Counted from the first letter of the stretch, positions 8,775 through 17,229 are shown. The stretch: 32,120 nucleotides of DNA from Rhodanobacter sp. (GCA_004298505.1 SCRO01000088.1:1-32120), one strand, 5' to 3'. The notes: generated by a model from the letters alone, not told the origin. Numbers and translations: made by a program.

Positions 8775-10202
8775 ATGCCACAGAGCGCAACTACACAACA
8801 CGACACAGATGAGTACGGGACCGACCAGGTTCCCCACGACAAGCGTGAGTACAACTTTTTTCATCAGTTTTCGACCTGGTTCGGCTCGGGCGTCAACACC
8901 GGGTCATGGTATTTCGGCGGCATGGCTGCGGCCCTCGGGATGGTGTTCGTATTCCAATACAGCTTGATTTATCTGCCCCTGATGATGATCCCGTGGGCAA
9001 TGCTCGGGTGGATCGCCTACAAGCACGGCGCGACTACCGTGGTCAGCTCCACCGCCGCGTTCGGAGTTTCGGGGCGGCGCCTCGTCGGTTGGGGTGAGTT
9101 TTTCGGCATGATCGGGTGGCCCAGTGTCAATACCTACATCGCCGCAATATCGCTGACCTACGTATTTCATGCCATGTTTGGATGGGCTGCGTTCGGGTCT
9201 CCCGGATCGACATGGCCGCTAGTCGCTGGCATTGTAACTACCTCAGTCGCGCAAGGCGTCGCGGTGGTGATCGGCCAGCGCGCCATCAAGTACCTCGAGA
9301 TGGTGTCAATGGTTCTTTTGGTGGCGCTTGGTATATGGGAGTCAATCGTCGTTTTGCAGCATTGGGATTTCAACAAGGTGATGTCGGTGAGGATGCCGAC
9401 GCACTCACACTCCGTGGCTTTTTACATTGACCTCGCCTTCGGTTTCGCCTGGGGTTGGGCCATGATCGGAGACTTTGCCCGGCTCGCGAAGAGCGGCGCG
9501 GGTGCAACGCTTGGTAGCTGGCTTGGCATCAACATCGGCCAAGGCTGGTTCATGATAATTGGTGGCCTGGGTGTGGTCGGCGTGATGCTGCGAACGGGTA
9601 CTTATGATCCCAACAATTCGGACCCGAGTTCGATCGTCGCTTCGCTCGGGCTGGGAACGATCGCCTTTCTGGTGGTCTTTTTCGCAACTCTAAGTACCAA
9701 CATTACGGTACTGTATGGCTCCGGAATAGGATTGGTGGGTGCCACCAAGTCTAAATCACCCAAGAAGTACCTGATATTCATTGCGATCCTGCAGTTCTTC
9801 ATGTGCTTTCTCCCCCTGATGTTTGCCAGTTTCGTTGACTATTTCGAGTTTTTTCTTGGAATCTTGGGCGGTATTTTCATTCCCATGTGGACCTTGATCT
9901 TCGTCGATTACTTTATCGTACGCAAACGCGACCTCAAGGACGAAGATCTGTTTGCCGGAGCGAACCGCGACGGTTCCACGAAGAGTCGCCTGGGTGACTG
10001 GAACGTCGCCGGATGGATATCCGCGATCCTCGGTTTGAGCGTGTTCTATCTTCTGAACTATGGTCTGACCGGCATTGCTGCAGTTACGACTGCGTCGTTC
10101 CCGGCGATTGCGGTGACCGCAGGTTGTTATCTGGTTTTGACATTAATGTTTGGCATGGGCAAACATGCGCGTGCCAAGGTGCTTCCGGTCGCAGCGAAGT
10201 AG
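8775..10202 (+). CDS. NCS1-family permease (cytosine permease-like; probable creatinine uptake)
   Basis: This is a 475-residue inner-membrane protein with about 12 membrane segments, related to CodB and other NCS1 (nucleobase:cation symporter-1) carriers. An N-terminal polar tail (about 1-40) leads into WFGSGVNTGSWYFGG, matching the family's first helix with its substrate-site glycines. The C-terminal end is KHARAKVLPVAAK. Creatinine is a small cyclic ureide-like molecule similar in shape to cytosine. The creatininase gene starts only 49 bases downstream. Creatinine import is therefore a strong inference, but other ureides or bases are possible. Confidence 0.87.
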   Translation: MPQSATTQHDTDEYGTDQVPHDKREYNFFHQFSTWFGSGVNTGSWYFGGMAAALGMVFVFQYSLIYLPLMMIPWAMLGWIAYKHGATTVVSSTAAFGVSGRRLVGWGEFFGMIGWPSVNTYIAAISLTYVFHAMFGWAAFGSPGSTWPLVAGIVTTSVAQGVAVVIGQRAIKYLEMVSMVLLVALGIWESIVVLQHWDFNKVMSVRMPTHSHSVAFYIDLAFGFAWGWAMIGDFARLAKSGAGATLGSWLGINIGQGWFMIIGGLGVVGVMLRTGTYDPNNSDPSSIVASLGLGTIAFLVVFFATLSTNITVLYGSGIGLVGATKSKSPKKYLIFIAILQFFMCFLPLMFASFVDYFEFFLGILGGIFIPMWTLIFVDYFIVRKRDLKDEDLFAGANRDGSTKSRLGDWNVAGWISAILGLSVFYLLNYGLTGIAAVTTASFPAIAVTAGCYLVLTLMFGMGKHARAKVLPVAAK

Positions 10203-10251
10203 GTCGCGATGCGTGGATCTAGGCGTTTTAGGCAGTTAATCGAGGTGCAAG

Positions 10252-11019
10252 ATGGATAGCGTGGATATCGCGGACCTGGCGTGGCCAGTGTATGACGACC
10301 GCGTCAAGAAAGGTGCCGTTGTGCTGATCCCCGTCGGGGCGTTGGAACAACATGGCCCGCACATGAGCATGAATCCGGACGTCCTGCTGCCGACGGCGAT
10401 CGCCAGGAAGGTGGCCCAAAATATCGGCGGTCTGGTCGCACCGGCCATTGCCTATGGCTACAAGTCACAGCAAAAGAGCGGGGGCGGAAACCATATGCCC
10501 GGTACCACCAGCTTGGACGGCTGGACGCTGACTTGTGTTGTCCGCGACGTCCTGAGGGAGTTGGCCAGGCACGGGGTCCGCAGAACCGTTATGGTAAACG
10601 GTCATTTTGAAAATTCGGCATTCCTTGCCGAGGGTATCGATTTGGCATTGAGGGATCTGGGCTCGCACAATATCAAGGACTTCCGCTGCATCGTGCTGTC
10701 GTATTGGGACTTTATCGACCAGAAGACGATTGACACGATCTACCAGGGGACCTTTCCGGGTTGGGCAGTCGAACATGGCGGTGTCTTGGAGACGTCTTTG
10801 ATGCTCCACCTGTATCCGAATCTGGTGAACATGGACTTGGTGATAGATCACCCCCCCGCAACGTTTCCACCGTACGATTTCTTCCCGATCAAACCTGAGT
10901 GGACTCCGTCATCGGGTTGTCTGTCGTCGGCCAAAAGCGCCGCAGCAACTCACGGTAAATTGATCTTCTCGGTTTGCGTCGAGGGAATATCCGGCGCGCT
11001 GCGGACAGCGTTCGACTGA
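10252..11019 (+). CDS. crnA: Creatininase (creatinine amidohydrolase)
   Basis: This 255-residue enzyme converts creatinine plus water reversibly to creatine (EC 3.5.2.10). All metal ligands known for the Pseudomonas putida enzyme (E34, H36, D45, H120, E122) are present with an offset of two: E32 and H34 in ALEQHG, D43 in NPDVLLP, H118 and E120 in NGHFEN. Long family-specific stretches are conserved, such as YGYKSQQKSGGGNHMPGTTS and HPPATFPPYD, which separates it from other creatininase-superfamily amidases. GAGG about 8 bases before ATG is the ribosome-binding site. It closely follows the NCS1 permease and is probably in one transcript with it. Confidence 0.96.
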   Translation: MDSVDIADLAWPVYDDRVKKGAVVLIPVGALEQHGPHMSMNPDVLLPTAIARKVAQNIGGLVAPAIAYGYKSQQKSGGGNHMPGTTSLDGWTLTCVVRDVLRELARHGVRRTVMVNGHFENSAFLAEGIDLALRDLGSHNIKDFRCIVLSYWDFIDQKTIDTIYQGTFPGWAVEHGGVLETSLMLHLYPNLVNMDLVIDHPPATFPPYDFFPIKPEWTPSSGCLSSAKSAAATHGKLIFSVCVEGISGALRTAFD

Positions 11020-11138
11020 CCGGTTTTGGTTCGTACCAACCTGTTGAGCGTTGTTGACAAGGAGCTGACAGGCCCGCGTCCTAGCCGCAGCTACAGGGAC
11101 TTTGTAGTACGTGAGCCTTTTGCACATGGAGGGTACGA

Positions 11139-11186
11139 ATGCTGTGTACAAGTGGGTGCGAGCGCCTTGAGGCTGAATCGCCATGA
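11139..11186 (+). CDS. Possible 15-residue leader peptide
   Basis: A very good ribosome-binding site (GGAGGG, 5 bases from ATG) precedes a short frame reading MLCTSGCERLEAESP. Its stop codon overlaps the ATG at 11183 as ATGA, so translation could be coupled to the antiporter gene. There is no homology support. It may be chance. Confidence 0.3.
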   Translation: MLCTSGCERLEAESP

Positions 11187-12757
11187 TCCGCGGCTCCTTG
11201 GGGGTTACCAGGCCAGTTGTCGCTACCCCCCGCCACTGGCTGCGCTGGCTAACCCACCATGTCGAAGGTTTGCAATGTATTCGAGATAGCAAGGTGGCTC
11301 GTCGGACCGCTGAAGTTACGGCCCGCCGGCGCCGACCTCGTCTCGCGATGACACTTGCTGCAATCATATTGTTCTGCGTTGGCACCACACCAGCGGTGGG
11401 GGCCACGACCACGCAACTGGTCGGAGCAAACATGTCTTTGCTGTGGGTACTGCCATTCGGAGGCCTTCTAATTTCGATTGCAACCGGCCCGGTGCTCTAT
11501 CCGCGTTTGTGGGAGCACCATTATGGGAAATTTGCGTTCGGGTGGAGTGCGCTCGTCGTGGTTCCACTTTTAGTCTGGGCTGGCCCATCGCTGGCGGTTG
11601 CCGCGCTTGTGCATACGCTCTTGCTCGAATACGTACCTTTTATCATCCTGCTATTGGCACTCTATACTGTCGCTGGCGGTGTGCTGGTTGAGGGCAATAT
11701 GCGTGGGACGCCGTTGACGAACGTCGGAATCCTCGTGGTCGGGGCGTTACTTGCCTCTCTGGTTGGGACTACCGGCGCCGCGATGATCATGATCAGGCCA
11801 CTGATCCGTGCGAACCGCAATCGACCGTTCAACGCGCATGTCGTCATCTTTTTCATCTTCGTCGTTTGCAACATTGGCGGTGCGCTGACGCCACTTGGTG
11901 ACCCGCCCCTTTTTGTCGGATTTCTGCGTGGCGTTGGATTCTTCTGGCCATTACCGCATTTGCTGGCGGAGACTGCGACGGTCACGGCGCTGATACTCAT
12001 TGTTTTCGTCGTAATCGACGGCTATTTATGCGCCCGAGAGAGGCGTCAAATGGCGACCGAGAGGCCGCTAGCGAAATCACGTGCCCGCCTCTTGGGTTGG
12101 GTGAACCTGCCGCTATTCGGTGGCATTATCGCGGCCATATTGTTATCAGCAATATGGAACCCCGGTATTTCATTCATGGTGCACGGCTCCGAGGTCAAAC
12201 TTCAGAACGTGACGAGGGACGCCATCATGATTGCGATGGCCATTCTGTCGTTGGTGCTCAGTCCCAAGGAATGTCATCGCGTCAACGATTTCAGGTGGGG
12301 TCCGATCATCGAAGTTGCGGCGCTGTTTGCCGCCATTTTCATCTGTCTCGTCCCGGTGGGTGCGATGCTGCACGCCGGTCAGCAGGGCTCGCTGTCATCG
12401 CTGTTTGCATTGGTGACGCGTGCTGATGGGTCGGCCGATCCACTGGCCTATTTCTGGCTCTCTGGCGCGCTGTCATCGTTCCTTGATAACACGCCCACGT
12501 ATCTCGTGTTTTTCGACCTGGCCGGGGGCAACCCACAGTACCTCATGAGTACTGGCGCGGCGGTTCTGGCGGCGATCTCGACAGGTGCGGTTTTCATGGG
12601 TGCCAACACATACATCGGCAACGCGCCAAACTTCATGGTCTATGCGATCGCGCGGGATGCTGGCGTGCGGATGCCCCATTTTTTTGGATACGTGTTGTGG
12701 TCCGTAGGTATCCTCATCCCCATCTACCTGTTTACGGGATGGCTGTTCTTCACGTGA
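11183..12757 (+). CDS. Sodium:proton antiporter / CitMHS-like ion transporter
   Basis: This is a polytopic membrane protein of the ion-transporter superfamily (NhaD/CitMHS/ArsB-like). Family-like stretches include VGTTGAAMIMIRPLIRAN, FIFVVCNIGGALTPLGDPPL and FLDNTPTYLVF, with the paired TPxGDPP and SxxLDNxPT re-entrant loops. The start is uncertain. ATG 11183 is coupled to a short upstream frame, but the first 55 residues are poorly hydrophobic. A signal-like segment MTLAAIILFCVGTTPAVGA begins at 11348, preceded by a basic run, so the true start may be GTG 11293 or ATG 11348. In this setting it may balance sodium or protons or carry an organic anion; the substrate is unknown. Confidence 0.82.
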   Translation: MIRGSLGVTRPVVATPRHWLRWLTHHVEGLQCIRDSKVARRTAEVTARRRRPRLAMTLAAIILFCVGTTPAVGATTTQLVGANMSLLWVLPFGGLLISIATGPVLYPRLWEHHYGKFAFGWSALVVVPLLVWAGPSLAVAALVHTLLLEYVPFIILLLALYTVAGGVLVEGNMRGTPLTNVGILVVGALLASLVGTTGAAMIMIRPLIRANRNRPFNAHVVIFFIFVVCNIGGALTPLGDPPLFVGFLRGVGFFWPLPHLLAETATVTALILIVFVVIDGYLCARERRQMATERPLAKSRARLLGWVNLPLFGGIIAAILLSAIWNPGISFMVHGSEVKLQNVTRDAIMIAMAILSLVLSPKECHRVNDFRWGPIIEVAALFAAIFICLVPVGAMLHAGQQGSLSSLFALVTRADGSADPLAYFWLSGALSSFLDNTPTYLVFFDLAGGNPQYLMSTGAAVLAAISTGAVFMGANTYIGNAPNFMVYAIARDAGVRMPHFFGYVLWSVGILIPIYLFTGWLFFT

Positions 12758-13000
12758 GCATAATCACCGTGAGTCGTCGCTGAATCTGGTGCGTAGGGTG
12801 AGTCGTGGAAGACGACGTGCTGGATTGGAATGGGCTTGCCGAAGCACTCAACCACGGAGTACACCAGTAGCTCGAACGATACCGTTTTGCTCTTCCAGCC
12901 AGGCTGTTCCAAAACGTGCTGACGGTACCTATGCGTAAGAAACACGCCAGCTGCTGCCACACGCCATTGAGGTCAAAGGTGCGGCGTTTCTGCGCGAGCG
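12758..13000. other. Gene-free region replacing the regulator in copy 3
   Basis: No recognisable gene was found. In copy 1 the body of the GlxA-type regulator stands here; in this copy the sequence after about 20 codons of regulator is unrelated. Short open frames on the minus strand (for example 12724-12960) have no family features I can name. Confidence 0.4.
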
Positions 13001-13063
13001 TTAGCGATCACTTGCCTGCATAGCGACAGGCGTGTACCGATCTTTTATCCGTGACTGATTCAT
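13001..13063 (-). pseudogene. GlxA-type regulator N-terminal remnant, copy 3
   Basis: Read leftward from 13063 the sequence encodes MNQSRIKDRYTPVAM and then a stop near 13001, compared with MKQSRINGQDTPATT at the start of the intact regulator. The ATG and the flanking block A are in the same relative position as in copy 1. Only about 20 codons survive. Confidence 0.75.
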
Positions 13064-13369
13064 GACTTCGCTTTCAGGCTAGTTTACGTCGCGTCAAGAC
13101 GAATTTGACGGGCTACGCTTACGGTACGCTCATCTCGGTGCTGCCACGAATGTCGCGCTCCGGGAACCAGGACGAATCATTCGCGGGTCGGAATATGTCT
13201 CACATGTGCTTGCGATAGTCGCCAGCGTATCCCCGTCTGATGAAAGTCAGTAGTCGAAGCCATATCTGGCGTCGCCATGCACATGCACCGGCGCCGCTAC
13301 TTGTTCAGGTAGCCACGCTCACCCACTCACCCACTTATCAACCGCCAAGACCAACGTCAGGAGTCTCAC
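13064..13369. promoter_or_regulatory. Divergent regulatory region, copy 3 (creatinase promoter region)
   Basis: This is upstream of intact creatinase. It shares block A (13064-13091), block B (13198-13222) and block C (13256-13271) with the copies at 4 and 6.6 kb. GTCAGGAGTCTCACATG supplies the creatinase ribosome-binding site. The sequence GTCTCACATGT occurs twice, once in block B and once at the start codon. The block order and spacing to the ATG are kept, so I take it as the functional promoter/operator region, though exact promoter boxes are not resolved. Confidence 0.65.
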
Positions 13370-14629
13370 ATGTCCAATCACGCAGCAGCAACACCAGCAA
13401 CCTCTATCGCGGAGCTTGAACGCCTGAAGGTTTTGCACAATGGCGAGAAAGTCCCGCTGACATTCTCCGATACCGAGCTCAAACGCCGCATTACCGGCTT
13501 GCGCTCGATCATGGCCGCGAAGCAACTCGATGCGGTGGTGCTGACCAGCTGGCACTCGATCAAGTATTACTCGGATTTCCTGTTCACATACTTCGGCCGG
13601 TTCTACGCCATGGTCGTCACGGCTGATGACACGGTCACGATCAGCGCGAATATCGACGCGGGTATGCCGTGGCGGCGTGGTTACGGCGAGAACATCGTCT
13701 ATACCGACTGGCGCCGTGACAACTACATTCACGCCATTCAGGAAGCGCTGCGCCAGCGCAAGGTTAAGGTCCGCCGGCTCGGTGTCGAAGAAGACACGCT
13801 GCCAGTGGACAACCACAACAAGATTCAGGCCGCCTTTTCGGATGCAACGTTGGTCGATGTGGCGCAGGACGCGATGCGTCAGCGCATGATCAAGTCGCCC
13901 GAGGAGATCGAAGTAATCAAGCATGGTGCCCGCATCGGCGACCTCGGCGGCGAGGCGATCAAGGCCGCGATCCGCGAGGACATCAGCGAGTACGAGGTGG
14001 CGCTGATCGGTACCGAGGCGATGGTGCACGAGATCGCTCGTACTTTTCCCAACTCCGAAATCCGCGACACCTGGGTCTGGTTCCAGTCCGGGATCAATAC
14101 CGATGGCGCGCACAACTGGCCCACCACCCGCAAGCTGCAGCGCGGGGACATCCTCTCGTTGAACTGCTTTCCGATGATCTCGGGCTACTACACGGCGCTG
14201 GAACGTACCCTGTTCCTGGGCGCGCCAGACCAGCGCTCGCTGGAGTTGTGGAAGATCAATGTCGAGGTGCACAACCGCGGCATGGAGTTGATCAAACCCG
14301 GCGCGGTGTGCAAGGACATCGCTGCGGAACTGAACAAGATCTACGTCAAGCACGGCCTGCTGGCGAACCGGACCTTCGGCTACGGGCACTCGTTCGGCGT
14401 GCTGTCACACTACTACGGTCGCGAGGCGGGCCTGGAACTGCGCGAAGACATCGATACCGTGCTGCAACCGGGCATGGTCGTGTCGATGGAGCCGATGATT
14501 GCCGTGATGGAAGGCCAGCCCGGGGCCGGCGGCTATCGCGAGCACGACATCCTGGTGATTGGCGAAAACAGTGTCGAGGACATCACCAAGTTCCCGTATG
14601 GCCCGGAGCACAACATCATCTCCTGCTAG
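13370..14629 (+). CDS. Creatinase (creatine amidinohydrolase)
   Basis: This 419-residue enzyme hydrolyses creatine to sarcosine and urea (EC 3.5.3.3). It has the metal-free 'pita-bread' fold of peptidase family M24 with an N-terminal creatinase domain. The residues that act in P. putida creatinase (H232, E262, E358) are found at H248 (DGAHNWPT), E278 (YYTALERTLF) and E374 (VVSMEPMIAV), an exact offset of 16. Lengths agree with the family (about 403-420). ATG 13370 has CAGGAG 8 bases upstream. It is the only intact copy of three; fragments occur at 4316 and 6925. The gene is followed by a strong hairpin at 14756-14790. Confidence 0.96.
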   Translation: MSNHAAATPATSIAELERLKVLHNGEKVPLTFSDTELKRRITGLRSIMAAKQLDAVVLTSWHSIKYYSDFLFTYFGRFYAMVVTADDTVTISANIDAGMPWRRGYGENIVYTDWRRDNYIHAIQEALRQRKVKVRRLGVEEDTLPVDNHNKIQAAFSDATLVDVAQDAMRQRMIKSPEEIEVIKHGARIGDLGGEAIKAAIREDISEYEVALIGTEAMVHEIARTFPNSEIRDTWVWFQSGINTDGAHNWPTTRKLQRGDILSLNCFPMISGYYTALERTLFLGAPDQRSLELWKINVEVHNRGMELIKPGAVCKDIAAELNKIYVKHGLLANRTFGYGHSFGVLSHYYGREAGLELREDIDTVLQPGMVVSMEPMIAVMEGQPGAGGYREHDILVIGENSVEDITKFPYGPEHNIISC

Positions 14630-14755
14630 TGATCTGCGGGATCCGGCTGGCCGACACGGCTGGCTGTGCAAGGACCGAGCAGTGCCGGTTTGCGGGGCCG
14701 GGACGGCCCCATGAACTCGCGAATCGGCGGGTCGTAAAGCGTACCCGCGGACGCG

Positions 14756-14790
14756 CAGAGCGGCCAGGCAAAGCCTGCCTGGCCGCTCTG
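14756..14790 (+). terminator. Perfect 15-bp hairpin after creatinase
   Basis: CAGAGCGGCCAGGCA pairs perfectly with TGCCTGGCCGCTCTG around the loop AAGCC. No T-run follows, so it is a possible but not classical rho-independent terminator. It could equally protect the creatinase mRNA 3' end or be a REP-like palindrome. Confidence 0.5.
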
Positions 14791-14930
14791 GGATGAATCG
14801 CATTGGCTTCATGGCGCGTGATGCACGCCCACGCGCCGCGCGCTTCGGATGGAGGGGTTCATTCCGGAGGCGGCATTTCGAATCAGGCGATCGCTGGCGC
14901 AGGATCAGCACAACCAGACGGGGAGACAAC

Positions 14931-16244
14931 ATGACCGACGTATCCGTAAAATACGGTAGCCCACCTGTTCAGGCGGACGCTGCCACTCTCAAGAAGGTAG
15001 CCTTGGCAAGTTTCATCGGCAACTTCATCGAATGGTTCGACTATGCATCCTATGCCTATCTTGCCACCATCCTCGCCACAGTTTTTTTCCCGGAGATTTC
15101 GCCTTCGGCAGGTCTGCTGGCGACGTTTGCGGTATTTGCCCTGTCGTTTATCATTCGGCCGATAGGCGGGATTGTCTGGGGGCACTATGGCGACATCATC
15201 GGGCGCAAGCTCGCCTTGTCCCTGTCGATCATCATCATGGCATCGGCCACGTTCCTGATCGCGTTCCTGCCAGGCTACGACCGGATTGGTGTCTGGGCAG
15301 CGGTGCTGTTGCTGCTATTGCGTCTGATCCAGGGCTTTTCTGCCTCGGGTGAATATGCGGGCGCGGCCGCTTTTCTGGTGGAATATGCTCCCCATCGCAA
15401 ACGCGGATTGTTTGCCAGTATCGTGCCGGCCAGTACGGCTGCCGGATTATTGTTCGGGTCACTGCTGGTCACCGGCATGCACCAGTTCCTGAGCGCGGAG
15501 CAGATGCACTCGTATGGCTGGCGCCTGCCATTTTTGCTGGCGCTGCCGTTGGGTTATATCGGTCGTTACATCCGTATCCATCTCGAGGATTCACCCAAGT
15601 TCCGTGCGCTGGAGAAATTGGAGAAGGTGGCGCATGCGCCGATCTCGCTGCTGCTGTCCAAGCACAAGCGGTCGCTGATCATCGCGATCGGGGTAACGAT
15701 GTTGAACGCGGTGGGGTTCTATACCATCCTGACCTATATGCCGACCTATATGTCGGTGCAACTGCATGTGAGCGAAGCAGAATCCTTCCTGTCCACGACC
15801 ATTGCGCTGGTGGCCTACATCTTTTTCATTTTCCTGATGGGCACGCTGTCCGACCGTTTCGGTCGCAAGACCATGCTGATAGCGGCCTCCGTGGTGTTCG
15901 TGGTGGTCTCCGTGCCGTTGTTCAGCCTGCTCGGGACTGCCGGGTTCATCGGTATTATCTTGATCCAGATTGCATTCGGGTTCATGTTGACCATGAACGA
16001 CGGTACGCTGCCGTGTTTTCTCGCCGAGATATTCCCCACCAACGTACGCTATAGCGGCTTTGCGCTCAGCTTCAATCTGGCCAATGCCATTTTCGGTGGC
16101 ACGGCGCCGTTCGTCGCCACCTGGCTGATCCAGGTCAGCGGCAACAAACTGGCGCCGGCGTGGTACCTGGTGGCGGCAGCGATTATTGCCTTGGTCGCCA
16201 TGGTGGCGAGCAAGGAGACCTCGCACGAGCCTTTACCGGATTGA
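14931..16244 (+). CDS. MFS transporter, metabolite:H+ symporter (ProP/MHS-like)
   Basis: This is a 437-residue carrier with 12 predicted membrane segments. The opening FIGNFIEWFDYASYAYLA and the loop GHYGDIIGRK are hallmarks of the MHS branch, which includes ProP, ShiA and KgtP. The second-half repeat has GTLSDRFGRKT. ATG 14931 has GGGGAG 6 bases upstream; the longer frame from 14793 lacks such a site. Members move betaine, proline, dicarboxylates or shikimate. Lying between creatinase and the sarcosine operon, it is a good candidate for creatine, sarcosine or betaine uptake, which is inference. Confidence 0.85.
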   Translation: MTDVSVKYGSPPVQADAATLKKVALASFIGNFIEWFDYASYAYLATILATVFFPEISPSAGLLATFAVFALSFIIRPIGGIVWGHYGDIIGRKLALSLSIIIMASATFLIAFLPGYDRIGVWAAVLLLLLRLIQGFSASGEYAGAAAFLVEYAPHRKRGLFASIVPASTAAGLLFGSLLVTGMHQFLSAEQMHSYGWRLPFLLALPLGYIGRYIRIHLEDSPKFRALEKLEKVAHAPISLLLSKHKRSLIIAIGVTMLNAVGFYTILTYMPTYMSVQLHVSEAESFLSTTIALVAYIFFIFLMGTLSDRFGRKTMLIAASVVFVVVSVPLFSLLGTAGFIGIILIQIAFGFMLTMNDGTLPCFLAEIFPTNVRYSGFALSFNLANAIFGGTAPFVATWLIQVSGNKLAPAWYLVAAAIIALVAMVASKETSHEPLPD

Positions 16245-16260
16245 TCTTGCCATGGAGGTG

Positions 16261-16292
16261 GGGGCCGGTGTGCACGCGAGCGCACCGGCCCC
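16261..16292. terminator. Hairpin between convergent genes
   Basis: GGGGCCGGTGTGC and GCGCACCGGCCCC form a 13-base stem with one mismatch and a 6-base loop. It stands between the converging MFS gene (stop 16244) and purU (stop 16310), the place expected for a bidirectional terminator. No T-run is present on either side. Confidence 0.55.
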
Positions 16293-16309
16293 TGCCTGGC
16301 GCGGTCGCC

Positions 16310-17200
16310 TTACAACACAATCGTGCGCTGGCCGTTGATGAACACCCGACGCTCGATATAGTTCTTGACGGCGCGCGCCAGGGCCTGGCATTCCAGGTTG
16401 CGCCCGGTGGCCAGCAAGCGCTCCGGATCCTGGGTGTGATCGACGCGCTCGACAACCTGCTCGATGATCGGACCCTCGTCCAGGTCGTCAGTGACGAAAT
16501 GGGCGGTGGCACCAATCACCTTCACGCCGCGCTGGTAAGCCTGACGGTAGGGATGAGCACCCTTGAAGCCAGGCAGGAACGAATGGTGGATATTGATCGC
16601 ACGACCGGCCAGCGCGCGGCTGGTGTCCGCGCCCAGGATCTGCATGTAACGGGCGAGGATGACCAGTTCGGCGCCGCTCGAGCACATCAGTTCGAGGATG
16701 CCCGCTTCCTGTTCGCTGCGGTTGCTTTTGTTGACCGGCATATAATGGAACGGGATGCCGGCCGCTTGAGCGTGGCCACGCAAGGTGTCGTGGTTCGAGG
16801 CGATCGCGGCGATATCCATGTCCAGTTCGTGCATGCGGGTACGGAACAGCAGGTCGGCCAGGCAATGCTCCAGACGCGACACCAGAATCAGAACTCGAGG
16901 ACGCATCGACATGTCATGGATGTCCCAATCCATGTCGAAGGATTGCGCCAGCCCGGCAAAGTCCTGGCGCAATGCGCCGCGCGCGAGAGCGGTCGGGCCT
17001 TCGGTGTGAAACACGCAGCGCACGAAAAACCGGCTGGTGCGCTTGTCGTCGAACACCGACAGCTCATCGATATAGCCTTGGCGCTGATCCAGGAAGGCGG
17101 CGATGGCGGCCACCTGACCTGCCCGGCTCGGGCACGACACAGTCAGGCAGAACGGCCGAATCGCCGAATCGGAGGCAGGGTATTCAGCACGGGTGTTCAT
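16310..17200 (-). CDS. purU: Formyltetrahydrofolate deformylase
   Basis: This 296-residue enzyme hydrolyses 10-formyl-THF to formate and THF (EC 3.5.1.10). An N-terminal ACT domain (about 15-95; CLTVSCPSRAGQVAAIAAFL) is followed by a formyltransferase-like hydrolase domain. The conserved Asn-His motif is in INIHHSFLPGFKGAHPY and the catalytic Asp in FVTDDLDEGPII. ATG 17200 is chosen because upstream frame sequence belongs to the repeat at 17230-17389. purU often accompanies soxBDAG and glyA, where oxidation of sarcosine loads the folate pool with C1 units. Here it diverges from the second GlxA-type regulator and converges on the MHS transporter. Confidence 0.94.
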   Translation of the reverse strand: MNTRAEYPASDSAIRPFCLTVSCPSRAGQVAAIAAFLDQRQGYIDELSVFDDKRTSRFFVRCVFHTEGPTALARGALRQDFAGLAQSFDMDWDIHDMSMRPRVLILVSRLEHCLADLLFRTRMHELDMDIAAIASNHDTLRGHAQAAGIPFHYMPVNKSNRSEQEAGILELMCSSGAELVILARYMQILGADTSRALAGRAINIHHSFLPGFKGAHPYRQAYQRGVKVIGATAHFVTDDLDEGPIIEQVVERVDHTQDPERLLATGRNLECQALARAVKNYIERRVFINGQRTIVL

Positions 17201-17229
17201 GGGGTCTGCTCGGTGGAGGGCGAAATCCG

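Noticed and set aside
8361-8864. 167-codon minus-strand frame between porin and permease
   Set aside because: It overlaps the ends of two real genes and shows no recognisable domain.
13198-13285. Sigma-54 promoter upstream of creatinase
   Set aside because: TGGC at 13267 is followed by TGC at a spacing one base short of the -24/-12 consensus, and copy 1 does not keep it.
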